Origin: Crotophaga sulcirostris
Taxonomy: Eukaryota; Chordata; Aves; Cuculiformes; Crotophagidae
DNA length: 64,000 bases
Assembly: GCA_013397455.1 (NCBI GenBank)
Contig: VYZB01000097.1
Span: 637,508 to 701,507 of the forward strand
Direction of reading: 5' to 3'
Part shown: positions 1 to 11,058 of the stretch, piece after piece
Position numbering within the stretch: the first letter of the stretch is position 1
How the letters are laid out: each line of letters begins with the position of its first letter
Notes under the pieces: model-generated
The model's database searches: none
What the model was told of the DNA's origin: nothing
What the model saw: only the letters and a program-made list of their open reading frames with translations
Translations under genes and position numbers: made by a program

Positions 1-564
1 GGTAAATGGTTTGTAGTAAGAATTGATAGCTTCTAGAAAGGAAGCACAGAGTTGTGGTTCATGGATATAATATTGCACTTCCCTGTTTTCAGAAACACTC
101 ATCTGAAGTGCTCTAGCTGTTAAGTACTTAAATCAGTATGAAAGGAAGGAGGGAGGAAGGGATTTTATTTACTTCTTAGGAGAAAAAAATGTCTTACAAA
201 AAAACCACAACTGTGGCAGACAGCCTAGGATTTAGGAGAAGATACCATGATGTTTGGTTCTGCTGTAGGGTTTTTGTAGTTTGCATCATTTACCTTGACG
301 AAGTAACCCAGAACTTCAGGGTTACCGCTACCTGTCTTCTGCCTGTTATGTCTGCTGTTGACAAGAAAAAGAATTTGCACCTCTAACAATCAGTGCATAC
401 TTCAAAATTTGTTCCAGAATCTCTTTGAATTCCTAATCTAACAAAACAAAATCTCTGACAACTGTGAAGAAACATTCCAGTGTCAATGCCAAATGCTTAT
501 TTCCAAAATAAATCAGTAGAATCACATTAAGAAATGCATTCTTCTCACACAACCTCAGACATAC
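1..564. other. Unique AT-rich non-coding DNA, no feature recognised
   Basis: No exon, repeat or RNA gene could be recognised here. The only open frame above 60 codons (189-386, plus) has no recognisable domain, and a frame this short is expected by chance in AT-rich DNA. Confidence 0.6.
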
Positions 565-785
565 ATATACAGCAAGGATGCCAAACTCAGAGCTCCCACC
601 ATTCTCCTACTCCTGCAGTGTAACACACGTCACACCTGCTGCACATGTGCCCAGTGCTGGTAGGAGCGCAGGGGCAAGGAGCTCGGTGCTGCCAATGGGT
701 ACAAACAAGGTGCTGGGCCGGATAAAACAAGGTGGAGGGATGGATTCTGCCTATGGGTCGTGAGTTTGACACCCCTGATGTATGG
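565..785. mobile_element. Non-autonomous hAT-type (Charlie-like) MITE with decayed 8-bp target duplications
   Basis: A 205-bp element (573-777) is bounded by 17-bp terminal inverted repeats. The left end CAAGGATGCCAAACTCA and the reverse complement of the right end, CAGGGGTGTCAAACTCA, agree at 14 of 17 positions, and all three differences are transitions. The flanking 8-mers ATATACAG (565-572) and ATGTATGG (778-785) agree at 5 of 8 positions, again differing only by transitions, as expected for an old 8-bp target-site duplication. An 8-bp duplication and a CAGNGGTGTCAAACTCA-type terminus are known traits of hAT/Charlie transposons. The interior is more GC-rich than its surroundings and open in several frames, but holds no transposase; it would have been moved in trans. 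The strand is arbitrary. The exact family cannot be named without a repeat library. Confidence 0.7.
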
Positions 786-3700
786 CATTTAAGGCAATCT
801 GGCTACCAAGACTTGTTCTACAGTCGAAGAAGAGGATACCTAAAGAAGCAGCTTGTACCATTTTCCTGGGATGAATGCATATACTCCTGGAGGTGCTACT
901 TCTTTAACCACAAGGAGTACCTAAATATCTAGCATTGACTGGGTACCTGTAAGACGTGAAATAATGTAAAATCTACACCAACAGAGCTTAAAATATTCAT
1001 AAAATGAAACATAACTAGGAAATGAAACCTCTAAATGTTGTTGTAATGCAAAAGAAGAGGAAAATTGAAGGGTTTTGTCTAGATTTGAAATGCCACGGAC
1101 TTGACTATTTTTTGAAAAAATAGATCTGTCAGGCTGCCAGGAAAGGGTTTGAAAACACTTTTGGCCAGTTCTAGTTGTAGCCATGTGTGTTACCTTGACA
1201 AATGTCTCTGGTCTTTTCATTCTCTGTCTTTGAAAAGCGTCTAACTCAAGAAGGGCTATTGCTCAACAGGGTTTGTAGGACACTAGTCACTCAACGATAA
1301 CTAATTTACGAGCTACGGACTTAAAAATTTTATAAGTTAAATGAGAACAAGGTTTACAACATGCAGAAGTTTACAAGCACGGATGAAACCACTTTCTATG
1401 CTTTGTAGGGAATCTATCGTGATTTTTTTACTGCTAAAATGTTACATATTGGACTTCTTAAGCTCTTAAGGACAAATTATTATATTCATATTATTTTTAT
1501 CTTCTTGTTCTCTCTACATATCTAATAATACTTAGTGTTCCACAGTCGGATGCAAATTTTAACTTTTAATTTGCTAATAAATTTCAGAGTCTTCCATTTG
1601 TGAGACAAAATGTCTATACCTTTAAAATACTATTGAAGTTTTATATTATTGCTTCTTTAAGAAATTTCCAGATGCTGTAATGAGCCAGGGAGTCAGATGC
1701 CTAGAAATTTCAGGAAAAAAACTCATCGTGCAAACTTTTCTGGCTCACTGACTTATTAGACTGTAGCTGAGGTTTAATATGGTCTGCTCTTCTTTGTGAT
1801 GCCAGCTGTATTACTGTTTTAAACACCTATTTCATAAAACATCTAGCACTAATGTCCTATGAATCATTAACAGTGTTGTTTGCAAGATGACTTTAATCTT
1901 CTTCATGTTTTGCTGTAGTAAATTTCCACTTTAATAGAAGCCACAACTGCACACTTAGGTGGAAATTCATTACCCTTCTGCTGAATGGACATATCTACAA
2001 ACAGAGCTTGGCTTTTGCATTTTTACTATTAACACTTAATAGGTTCTGACACTATGCAAGGCCAAGTGCAAGACAGAAATGAAGACAGTCCTTTGACCCT
2101 TAGTGATGATAAAAAAGTGACATTAGCAGCATGGCAATTCAGACAATTGGAGACAGAATTTGGAGTTACAAATTCCTGTAAACTTCATTCAGATACTGAT
2201 TTTGTAGGTGATAGGATTCTACCAAAAGCATAGATGATAAAACCCCTACAGATCACCGCTTTTGAGGGTACTTTATTGTAGCTCTAAAGTGTGAGCAATA
2301 GTGTGAGTAAATCTTTTTGGGAGCACAGAAGAAGAAAACTGGGATAGAGGCATAACAGGAAGAGAGAAGTCCACGGCCTTGTAGGAAGTGATCCACTGAA
2401 TTGCTGGTTCTAAGGTGGTCACATTCATGTTTTATAGATGCTTCGGCTACCAGCCATGATTGATGACTGCTCATGAACTGCATGTAGATTAAGCTGTGAC
2501 TATGGGTGTTTCATCTAAAACCTTGATGGTTGAAGTCACAGATATCATAGATGATGGTATTGTGTTTTGGCTACATTATTTGGTCTGTCTTTCGCCTGAA
2601 CCATTCTGTCCTTTCTTTTTACCCTGCTGACTGGATTGTAGCAAAACACCCTCTTTGACAAGACCAGTAAAGGTTGAGTGCTCCCATTCTCAACCCTGAA
2701 GAAAGATCCTGAACACAGAAGAGAAGAGATGGTGCGAAGAGAAACCGCATATGGCAAGTAAAGGAACTTGAGTTGAGGCCACAGGACTTCTATATTTTTG
2801 AAATGTTAGCATGTCTTAATAGAGAACAAGGGATAGCATAATGGCAGGTAGGTTAAAGCAATGGTGGAGATTTGAAATAATTTTCCAGGCTTTTCTGCAA
2901 TTTCAAAAATTTGCATTGGAAATCTATTAACAAGAAACTTTTCGATTTAGCTGAGTGAGTGATATGGGGATGGTCTGCAAAAGACCTCCTTGGGGTTGAA
3001 GATTTGAGGATCTAGGAGCTGAAAGAAGAGTTTGGGGGCCAAGGTTTTTATCCAATGCATTAAATATGAGACTCATACAGTGGTACACACATTATACCCA
3101 ACAAGAACCAAAACTTCTTTCCTCTGGCAAAGGAATTTGTCCACTCTAATAAGTAATGGGGGACACAGAGAAAGAGGGTAGGAATCCAGATCCTCACACA
3201 CAGGTCCCAAAGAAGAGCTTTTCAGTGTCTTGAAAGACTGTACTGCTTCAAAAATCATCCAAGGCACCAGAAAAAGAAAACAGTTTCTTATTCCACTTAA
3301 GGATGTTAAACTCTATCAAAGGATCAGGCCTAAACTGCCAGAGATTTGAGATGAAGGCAATATGACTCTGAAGCATGAAATTGTAGACATGACCTGACAT
3401 GCTCCACAACAGACTGAATGGTCCACTTTTTCTTGTTTGGAAAAGCTGGAAGCCCTTGCTGTTTCCTTTAGCTCCCCCAATACTTGTTTGTGCTCAGAAC
3501 GAACCTGAGGACACACCAAAGTCAAGCAATCTGCTGGAGAGGATGCTTCTGCGAAGAAGAAGAACTCTTGCCTTTCTGTTGAGACAAGGGGATTTGTAAC
3601 ATTCACTTTATATGTTAATCTTAGTTAATGATAACATCAAGGATTCCATACTCCACTGGTACCTGCAAAAGATACAAAATCACCAGTCAGATAAGGAAAT

Positions 3701-5969
3701 CAACGATTGGACACCTGTGGAAGAAAACAAAGGACCACAGGAATAGCCAGAATTGGTTTAAACGGGCAATAAGGGGATACTGTTGTGTTGTAAATCAAAC
3801 ACCAGATAGTATATAATTAGTTCCAGGAATAGGAGGAGGACTGTTAAATGATTTTGGGGAACTGTAGTGAATATGTATGTATTTAGTATATATAATAAGG
3901 AGACCTGTTCTTCAGAGACACTTATGGAGGAACATCCCCAGTGCTTCTCCAGTGCCAAAATTAAAGAATACCTGCTTAACAGTATTTCAGGCTGTTGGGC
4001 TATTTTCTTTGTTTGACTGCAAAACTAATTAGAACATTTGCTCACTCCTGAAATCCAGCTGCCAGTGTATGAGCAAGGGCAAAACCCCTGATAACACACC
4101 ACAAATTTATGAAGTTTAACAGTATCACATCAATTCTAGACTTAGAAGTGCATAAAACTCCTAGCAGCCCTTTTCTATGTTGCCTGGGCACAGTGATGTT
4201 GGAGTTGCTTTTTAAAGTTTAAAGTAAATGTTTTCTTTCTTTTGTTGGTCAAATTAAAAACAGGGCAAGAGTGCAGCCAAAGCTGACAAAAAGGCCTTTG
4301 TGAGCTCAGTTTACCTTGCACTTACTTTTCACGACTGAAAAGAGCTGTACACCTTACCTAGAAAACTTGTCTAGGAAGAAAGGTTTCTAAGAACACTGCT
4401 TCCTCACAGCGTCCTAAAACAGGGCTGGCTGCACTTTTCCCTGTTGGTTGTAAAATAAGTTCAGACATTGCCAAACAAATAGGACAAACAGAACTGTGTT
4501 TCATGGTGTGTTTAGTAAGATCTCATTTCTCCAAAGTTCAGAGGCTGGATTCTGATCTATAAGTCAGCAGAAAAATGCCACTGATGTCCAAAAATGCAAG
4601 CACATTCTAGCTGAAGAGAAAATGAGTTGCTCTAATTGTATCACTAAAAATTCCAGTGAAGAACAAAATTAATATAGGAAACAGCAGAAAATGCCAGTTC
4701 AGTTATTTAAGACAATAAGGAAACCTGTGTGTCAATTGTAATCAATACTATATGCCTGTGGAAACATTACTTTCATCAGTTAAAAAAGGTAAATTATTTT
4801 AGATGACAACAATTCTGCTAGTTGGAGGTGACAATGATGCACATGAAGTTTGACGTAACTATGCTTTAATCACTTCTGTGATTCTTTATTATTTCAGTTT
4901 AGATTTGGTGCATAAATTAATTTTCCAGTATTGATAGCATAAACTCACTTGACATAAATAAGCATAGCCTTACTAACTTCCAAGCAGCAAAGATAATTTA
5001 CAGGAACCAAGGTGCTGGTCTAGACTTTTAAAATGCATTTACATAATTTTATTCCTTCACAATCTCCAGTTTTCGACTGCCTCTCCATGTCACAAACACA
5101 ACAGTTTTCAAGTCCCCCAAAAAGGGTTGAATGAGAGTACCATGGAAAGGTTTATTAACTTAGAGCTTGATTTTGAAAATGTTAACCACAGATTACCAAA
5201 ACAAAATCAGTGGAACTACATCAATTTAGAGCAGTGAAAAATCTGGCAAGCAGTGGTCTTTTTCTTTAAAATGTTCCATTTTTTTTCCATAGAGAGGTCT
5301 TTTTGGTTTCTGTTTCTACTTCTTCCTTTATTATGAACTCTCTGAGGACTACACAGTAGAGAGCTCTGTTATGGTACAGAGATTGAACATTTTTTTCTTT
5401 TCTTTTCTTCTTTCTTTTATTCAAAGTACAAAGGCTGAAGTGCTAAACTTTATGAGGCCTGTAATAGGTCCTTGGCCTAAGAAACAGTAAGGAATAAAAA
5501 TACTTAATAATCATCTAATACCAAGCACTTATGTCATGCCTTTCATCTGAGGAAGTCAAACCTCTTTATGAACAGCAACGAATTAATAGAGGAATGTTTT
5601 GCCACAGGCAAAAAAACGAATCAAGAAACCATCCCTCTACTCCCTGCAGTCTTCTGAACTCCACAAAGGCAATAATTATGTGAGTGAAAATTATACTGCT
5701 TTTTAGTGCTTATTTCTTAACACTTCTGGAAACTTGGACTGTACTGTTCCTCTACACAGTGTCTCTCAGTGCAGAAAGCCACATGGTGGGACTAGTTCAA
5801 ATAAATGTTCGGTGTCTGTAATTTTCTTTTCCTAGTTTTTCTGCTGTGCCATCAAATGCCAGGGAAGGAGATACAAATCACTGATACATTGATTTGTTAA
5901 TGTTTCTTTCCTTTTTTGCTCTTAGTTGCATATAGGTAAAAACAGTCTTGCTCATGGTAATGGGTAAGG
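786..5969. other. Unique AT-rich non-coding DNA
   Basis: About 5 kb of ordinary AT-rich sequence without a recognisable repeat family or coding exon. Open frames of 60-100 codons occur on both strands (921-1220 minus, 3316-3606 minus, 3399-3599 plus), overlap each other and resemble no protein known to me. Short homopurine or homopyrimidine stretches, such as the T/C-rich run near 5390-5420, are unremarkable. Confidence 0.55.
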
Positions 5970-6420
5970 AATGGGGGGTAACTGAAGGAAGTCCAGAGTA
6001 GAGCAGTAAGAAACACTGGATGCCTAAAAGACATGACCTGTGAGCAAAGATCAAAAGAGCTGGGAGTGTTCATCCTAGTGAGGAGTAAGGACAATTATGG
6101 CAGCAGCCTTCAAGTATAAAGAGTTTACTGGGAAGAAGAAACTCATAACGTGTTCTCCCTGGGTATTATAACTAGGATGAAGTAAATGGACTTCAAATAT
6201 AGTAAAGGTGGAATACTATCAAAACAATGATGAGCTGTATAACAGCTAAGGCCTGGAATAGACTGCATTTACTGTTAACTGTCCGTTACAGGAAGTTCTT
6301 CAGATCAGAAAAATATCTCTTGTGTGGTGTCACTGGTATTGCTGATCTGGCCTTTGAGAAAGGGAATGGCTCAGGTGGTCTCTTGAAGACTCTTCCAGGC
6401 CCTACTTTCTATGAATCATC
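5970..6420 (+). mobile_element. Old CR1 LINE fragment, 3' end
   Basis: From GTCCAGAGTAGAGC at about 5991 the sequence follows the C-terminal part of CR1 ORF2. The successive landmarks are a 'gtccagaggagagc'-like block, a degraded 'gagctggg..ttca.cct' block (about 6056-6076), 'gcagccttcaagtat' (6101-6115), 'tggaatagactgc' (6253-6265), and a terminal 'ccaggccctactttctatga' leading into a single ATTCTATG-like tail near 6405-6420. CR1 is the dominant avian LINE and its copies are usually 5'-truncated, as here. Many substitutions and small indels destroy the frame; the 102-codon open frame 6227-6535 only partly overlaps the element and is not a remnant of ORF2 worth naming. It looks clearly older than the copies at 25928 and 43290. 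The 5' limit is approximate, plus or minus 20 bp. Confidence 0.75.
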
Positions 6421-8824
6421 TTTTAGGACAATAGTGAGTTCTGCTTCCAGGGTCAGATTCAGCACAAGGACTTTAGCAACTGTAAGCCTCCAATTTCACA
6501 GTGCTAAGGTAAATTGGCTGAGAATTAAAGGCTAAGTCATTTAGACAGGGGTTTGGGGAGATTTGCACCTTTTCCTTATAGAAGGGCTTAAAACACTAGA
6601 TGCACTTTTAAAAACGTTGAATGAGGTCATATTTAGTTATAAAGCAGAATAGTGCCTAAGTTTTTTGGAACGGACAGTTTTTAGTTAACAGTTTAACAGA
6701 AAGACTCAGAACATTTTGTGACTGTGCACCTTCCAAGAAATAGTCAGTCAGTAGAGTATTCAGCACATTTTGTCCAGCATATTGGCAAAGACAAATTAGT
6801 CGGACCTAGGGAGTTATACAAGACTGATTTAACGATGCTTCCTTCTTGCATAGTCACAAAAACAAATCCACCAATCTCACAGAAATGTTACCCTATTGCT
6901 CTTAGTTTATTGAAAGTCAAGTGAGTTCTGCTTATTTAAGCCCTCCATATTTAGTAAGGATCTTTTAGGGGTAGACATTGGTCATCTTGGTAATACTAGA
7001 CAGTGAAATTTGAGGTATAACTTTCACTTGAAATAATGTATATCTAAAGCATTACAGGCAGCTAATCACACAGTTAAGAGTTATTTCAGGTGCTTCTCTT
7101 GAAAACAAATATCTAAGTTATGTCTAATAAGCCATTTAAACTCTGATGAGGCTAGAAGGTAGGAACAGCGCGGTGGATATACTGTCTCTTCATTGCATCT
7201 GACCTGTGTTAGATATGCCACACAATTTAGAAAAGAAAAACAGAGGGAAAAGGGAGGGAAAATAAGGCGAGAAATGTTGGACATACCAAAAAAAGTTTTT
7301 ACCATTTAGCTAAGCGAAAAAGAAGTACCATGTCATATTACACTTTTTGGGTAAATACACAGGATTCAATCTACTGATGGACTCCAGTCCTTTTCCTCCA
7401 GCCTATTTAGAGAATGACATTTGTGACTGCAGAGTTTTTGTGCGTTTAACCTATCAGAGACCAAGAGAGTCAAGTGCCTTGCGTACCCTGCATAGAGTGA
7501 GTGTTTAAGTACCATTCATTTCCATTTAAGCTCTCTGCCTAACTAGGGGACAAAATACATTTTCCAAAAAACAGTTTGGAGAATATAAGACAGACAGTTC
7601 ATCTGAATCATCCTCTGGGGGAGTTTTTCTTCGTATATTGATTATGGAAGATGTCAGAGGTGGCTAGCTTTCTATTTTAAACACCTGAACAAGGGAAACA
7701 CCCGAAGTATGAAAACTTCAGTGTTGCGTCTGTAAGCATGAAATATCACAAACAAATTTGCTACTGCCTAATTAAAAGAATTAGTTAGATACAAACACGA
7801 GGTTTTGGTCCCAGATCTGATGGGACGTTTTTTGCCTCGGAACACCAAGCTGCTCACAATGTCTGGAAGAAGGACTATGGTAAGGTATTTGTGTTTTAGG
7901 GGATTTCCATTCCTGAAATCAGACCTGTTCTTTTTGGAGCCTTTTACCATCTCATAAAAGCAAGAGGAATTTAAAGCTGCATTTTCAATATCTTTTACCC
8001 TGTCAGAAAGTTAAACACGCTTTCTTATTTGCCACTTTGTGCTTTGCCGCATGCCATATACAGGCATTCAGGAAACTCCAGATACAAACCTTCATCTTTT
8101 TATGCGCACATAGGAGAAGTGGGGCCCTGATCCTCTCTCTCAAATGCACTAGCTCTTGACATATAAACTAAAGAAGAACCTGTTTAGACACTGAGAGCCC
8201 ACAGACAGTGAAATGCTAATGAAATGTTTCCATTCAACAATAGATTGCATGCATTTTACCAAAATAATTTCCATTCTATGTAGCTTCTCAGTGCATAGAG
8301 AACTTTCCTTTCATTGATTCCAAGAACTACTTGAGCGTGAATTCTAGCACGTTTTATTTCCAATATATGCATCCCAGCACATCTGACCAGTCCAGAGATA
8401 GTCAAGTTTTCAGAAGTGCTAAATAATTTTTCTAATTATATGGGCACATCAACATTTTCAACAGAAAATTCTATTTTTTATTTCCTTTATTGTTGCATGT
8501 TTTATGATAGACATGTTTGAGTCCAGCTGTCAGGTGAAGACATGCATTCAAGACTGCCATTAATTTCCACAAGAATAAAGGGTAAAATTAATAAGGAGGT
8601 TGCAGGATAAAAATTTTTTTTGGCAGGCATAGCAAGAACCCCACATAATCTGAACCTGAAGATGTATTTATCTCTACTTTTCCTCTGAGTGGCCACGCTG
8701 AAAACAGTAAAAGGATTTTCAGATCTAAACTTCAGTGTTATCAGAATTTGTAACTAGTATAAAGTCACCTTTTATTAGAACAGAAAACCATTTAGATAAG
8801 ACATGATTCTGTTAGAGATCGCTC
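6421..8824. other. Unique AT-rich non-coding DNA
   Basis: No repeat family, exon or RNA gene recognised. Open frames at 6718-6924 (plus), 7081-7305 (minus) and 8502-8696 (minus) are short and show no recognisable domain. Confidence 0.55.
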
Positions 8825-9728
8825 AACCAGGATGAGGATGCAGATGAATTATTCTATAAGCAGCTAGGGGAAACCTCATGACTGTTAGCCCTTGTCCTCA
8901 TGGGGGACTTCAATCCACTTGATGTCTGCTGGAAATACAATACAGTAGAGAGAAACAGTCTAGGATGCTCCTGGAGTGTGTGGAAGATAATTTCCTGACA
9001 TAGCTGGCAAATGAGCCAACTAGGGAAGACACCCCAATTGACCTGTTCACAAATAGAGAAGGACTTGTGGGTGATGCAAGGTTGCTTTGGGCATACCAGT
9101 CATGAAATTATAGTGATTTTAATTCTTGGAGAAGTAAGGAGGGTCAGCAGAACTGTCACCTTCGCCTTCCAGAGGACAGACTTTGCCCTGTTTAGGAATC
9201 TGGTTGACAGAGTCCCCTGGGAGGCAGACCTGAAGGACAAGGTTGGACATTCTTAGAGGAGGAGGCCTTAAAGACACAAGAGCAGGCTGTCCTCATGTAT
9301 CACAGTATCACAGTATAACCAGGTTGGAAGAGACCTCTGAGATCATCAAGTCCAACCTATAAGCCAACACTAACACCATCTCATCACCTAAACCATGGCA
9401 CTGAGTGCCTCATCCAGTCTTCCCTTAAACACATCCAGGGTCGGCGACTCCACCACCTCCCTGGGCAGCGCATTCCAGTGGCCAATCACCCTTTCAGTGA
9501 AGAACTTCTTCCTAAAATCAAGTCTAATGTATTGAAAGACAAACTAGCAGGAAAAAGGCTGGCTTGGCTGAACACAGAGATCTGGCTGAAACTCAAAAAA
9601 AAAGAGAGTTATGAACTTCAGAAGAAGGGGAAGGCAGCTTAGGAGGACTATAAAGATATTGTGACTTTATGCAGGGGAAAATTAGAAGGAACAAAGTCCA
9701 ACTAGAAATTAAGGGGGAGGGGAAGAAT
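8825..9728 (+). mobile_element. CR1 LINE fragment: end of endonuclease and start of RT region, interrupted by a second CR1
   Basis: Read forward, the sequence encodes a degraded CR1 ORF2 segment. DEDADELFYKQLGE starts near 8832. After a frame break comes LVLMGDFNPLDVCW, the conserved GDFN motif of apurinic-type endonucleases (about 8892-8935), then a GCFGHTSHEI-like block at about 9081-9110 and a VPWEADLK block near 9209-9235. The stretch 9298-9530 is a separate reverse-strand CR1. The host resumes at 9531 with a KTNQQEKGWLG-like and WLKLKKK-like stretch and a REDYKD/QLEIK-like stretch (about 9640-9712), the linker before the RT domain. Both ends are truncated and several stops and frameshifts are present, so it is inactive. 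It probably no longer affects anything except as a landing site for the nested copy. Confidence 0.8.
9298..9530 (-). mobile_element. Younger CR1 3' end nested inside another CR1, tail octamer ATACTGTG
   Basis: The plus strand starts with TATCACAGTATCACAGTAT, so on the minus strand the element ends in repeated ATACTGTG-type octamers. Inward come AGGTTGGAAGAGACCTCTGA and the block GGCAGCGCATTCCAGTGGCC (about 9462-9481), which are antisense landmarks of the avian CR1 3' end. It interrupts the forward CR1 cleanly: ATGTAT occurs at both junctions (9295-9300 and 9527-9532), and removing the insert restores continuous CR1 homology in the host. The copy is strongly 5'-truncated (about 230 bp), usual for CR1. 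The limits are uncertain by up to 6 bp because of the shared ATGTAT. Confidence 0.85.
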
Positions 9729-11058
9729 GACCTCCCTCAACCTACTAGCCATACTTCTTTTGACGTAGCCCAGCATACAGTTGGCTTTCTGGGCTGCAAG
9801 CACACATTGCCAGTTTGTGTCCAGTTTTTCATCCACCAGCACACCCAAGTTCTTCTCTGAACGGTTGCTCTATATCCATTCATCTCCCAGCCCATATTGA
9901 TACTACGGGTTGCCCCGGGCCAGGTGTAGGATCTTGCACTTGGCTTTGTTGAACCTCATGAGGTTCACATGGGCCCACTTCTGAAGCTTGTGCAGATCTT
10001 TCTGCATAGCATCCGGTCCTTCAGGCATGTCAACCATACCACTCAGTTAGGTGTTGTGTGCAAACTTGCTGAGGGTGCACTCAATCCCACTGTCTATGTC
10101 ACTAATGAAGATTTTAAACAGTACTAGTCCCAATACAGAACCCTGAGGGACACCACTTGTCACAGATCTCCATCTGGACATCAAGCTATTGACCACTACC
10201 CTCTGGATGTGACCATCCAACCAGTTCCTGATCAACTGGACAGCCCACCCATCAAATCCATAAGTTTCCAATTTAGAGAGAAGGATGTTGTGAGGTACCG
10301 TGTCAAAGGCCTTACAGAAGTCCAGGTAGATGATATTCACAACTCTTTCCTTGTGTGCTGATGTAGTCTCTCCATAGAAGGCCACTAGGTTCAGTAGGCT
10401 AGACTTGCCTTTGTTGAAGCCATGCTGGCTTTCTCAAATCATCTCCCTGTTCTCCATGAGCCTTAATATAGCTTCTAGGAGGACCTGTTTCATTATCTTC
10501 CCAGGCACAGAGTTGACACTGACAGGTCAGCAGTTCAGGGTCCTCCTTTTTAACTTTTTGAAAAATGGGTGCAATGTTTCCCTTTTTCCAGTTGCCAAGG
10601 ACTTCATCTGACTGCTATCACTTTTCAAATATCCTGGAGAGTGGTTTGGCAACTGTGTCAGCCAATTCCCTCTGGACTATGGGATGCATCTCATCAGGTT
10701 CCATAGACTTACATGTTCCTCAGGTGGGCTTTTCTCCCCTAGTCTCCATCTTGCAGTCCATCCACTCAAGAAGCATGGCAAGAGAGATTGCCAGTGAATA
10801 CTGAGGCAAAAAGTTATAGAGTGTCTCAGCCTTCTCCTCATTTATTGTTACCAATTTGCCAGTCTTGCTCATTGTAGGGGGGTAAAATTTTCTTTGATCT
10901 TCCTTTTCTACCTGACATACCTATAGAAGCCCTTATTATTCTTCGCATCCCTTGCAAAGTTCAGCTCTAGCTGCATCTGTGCCCTCCTGACCCCATCCCC
11001 ACACCACTGGGTAGCATCCCGATACTCTTCCCAGGATATCTGTAGACCCAAGATAGGT
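9729..11058 (-). mobile_element. CR1 LINE fragment, reverse-transcriptase region, catalytically dead and lacking its 3' end
   Basis: On the minus strand this reads from the pre-RT linker (SWEEYRDATQW, about 11030-10998, then QLELNFARDAKNNKGFYRYV to about 10918) through the RT domain to the region just before the ORF2 C-terminus (9731). The clearest coding stretch, 10385-10047, carries [14 protein letters not shown] and [10 protein letters not shown], standard RT motifs. The catalytic box that should read FADDT reads FAHNT and is soon followed by a stop, so the two metal-binding aspartates are lost. The copy is 5'-truncated at about 11058, which is normal. It is also missing roughly the last 500 bp and the octamer tail, which is not normal for CR1 and implies a later deletion or rearrangement at about 9729, exactly where the forward CR1 piece ends. 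Confidence 0.85.
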
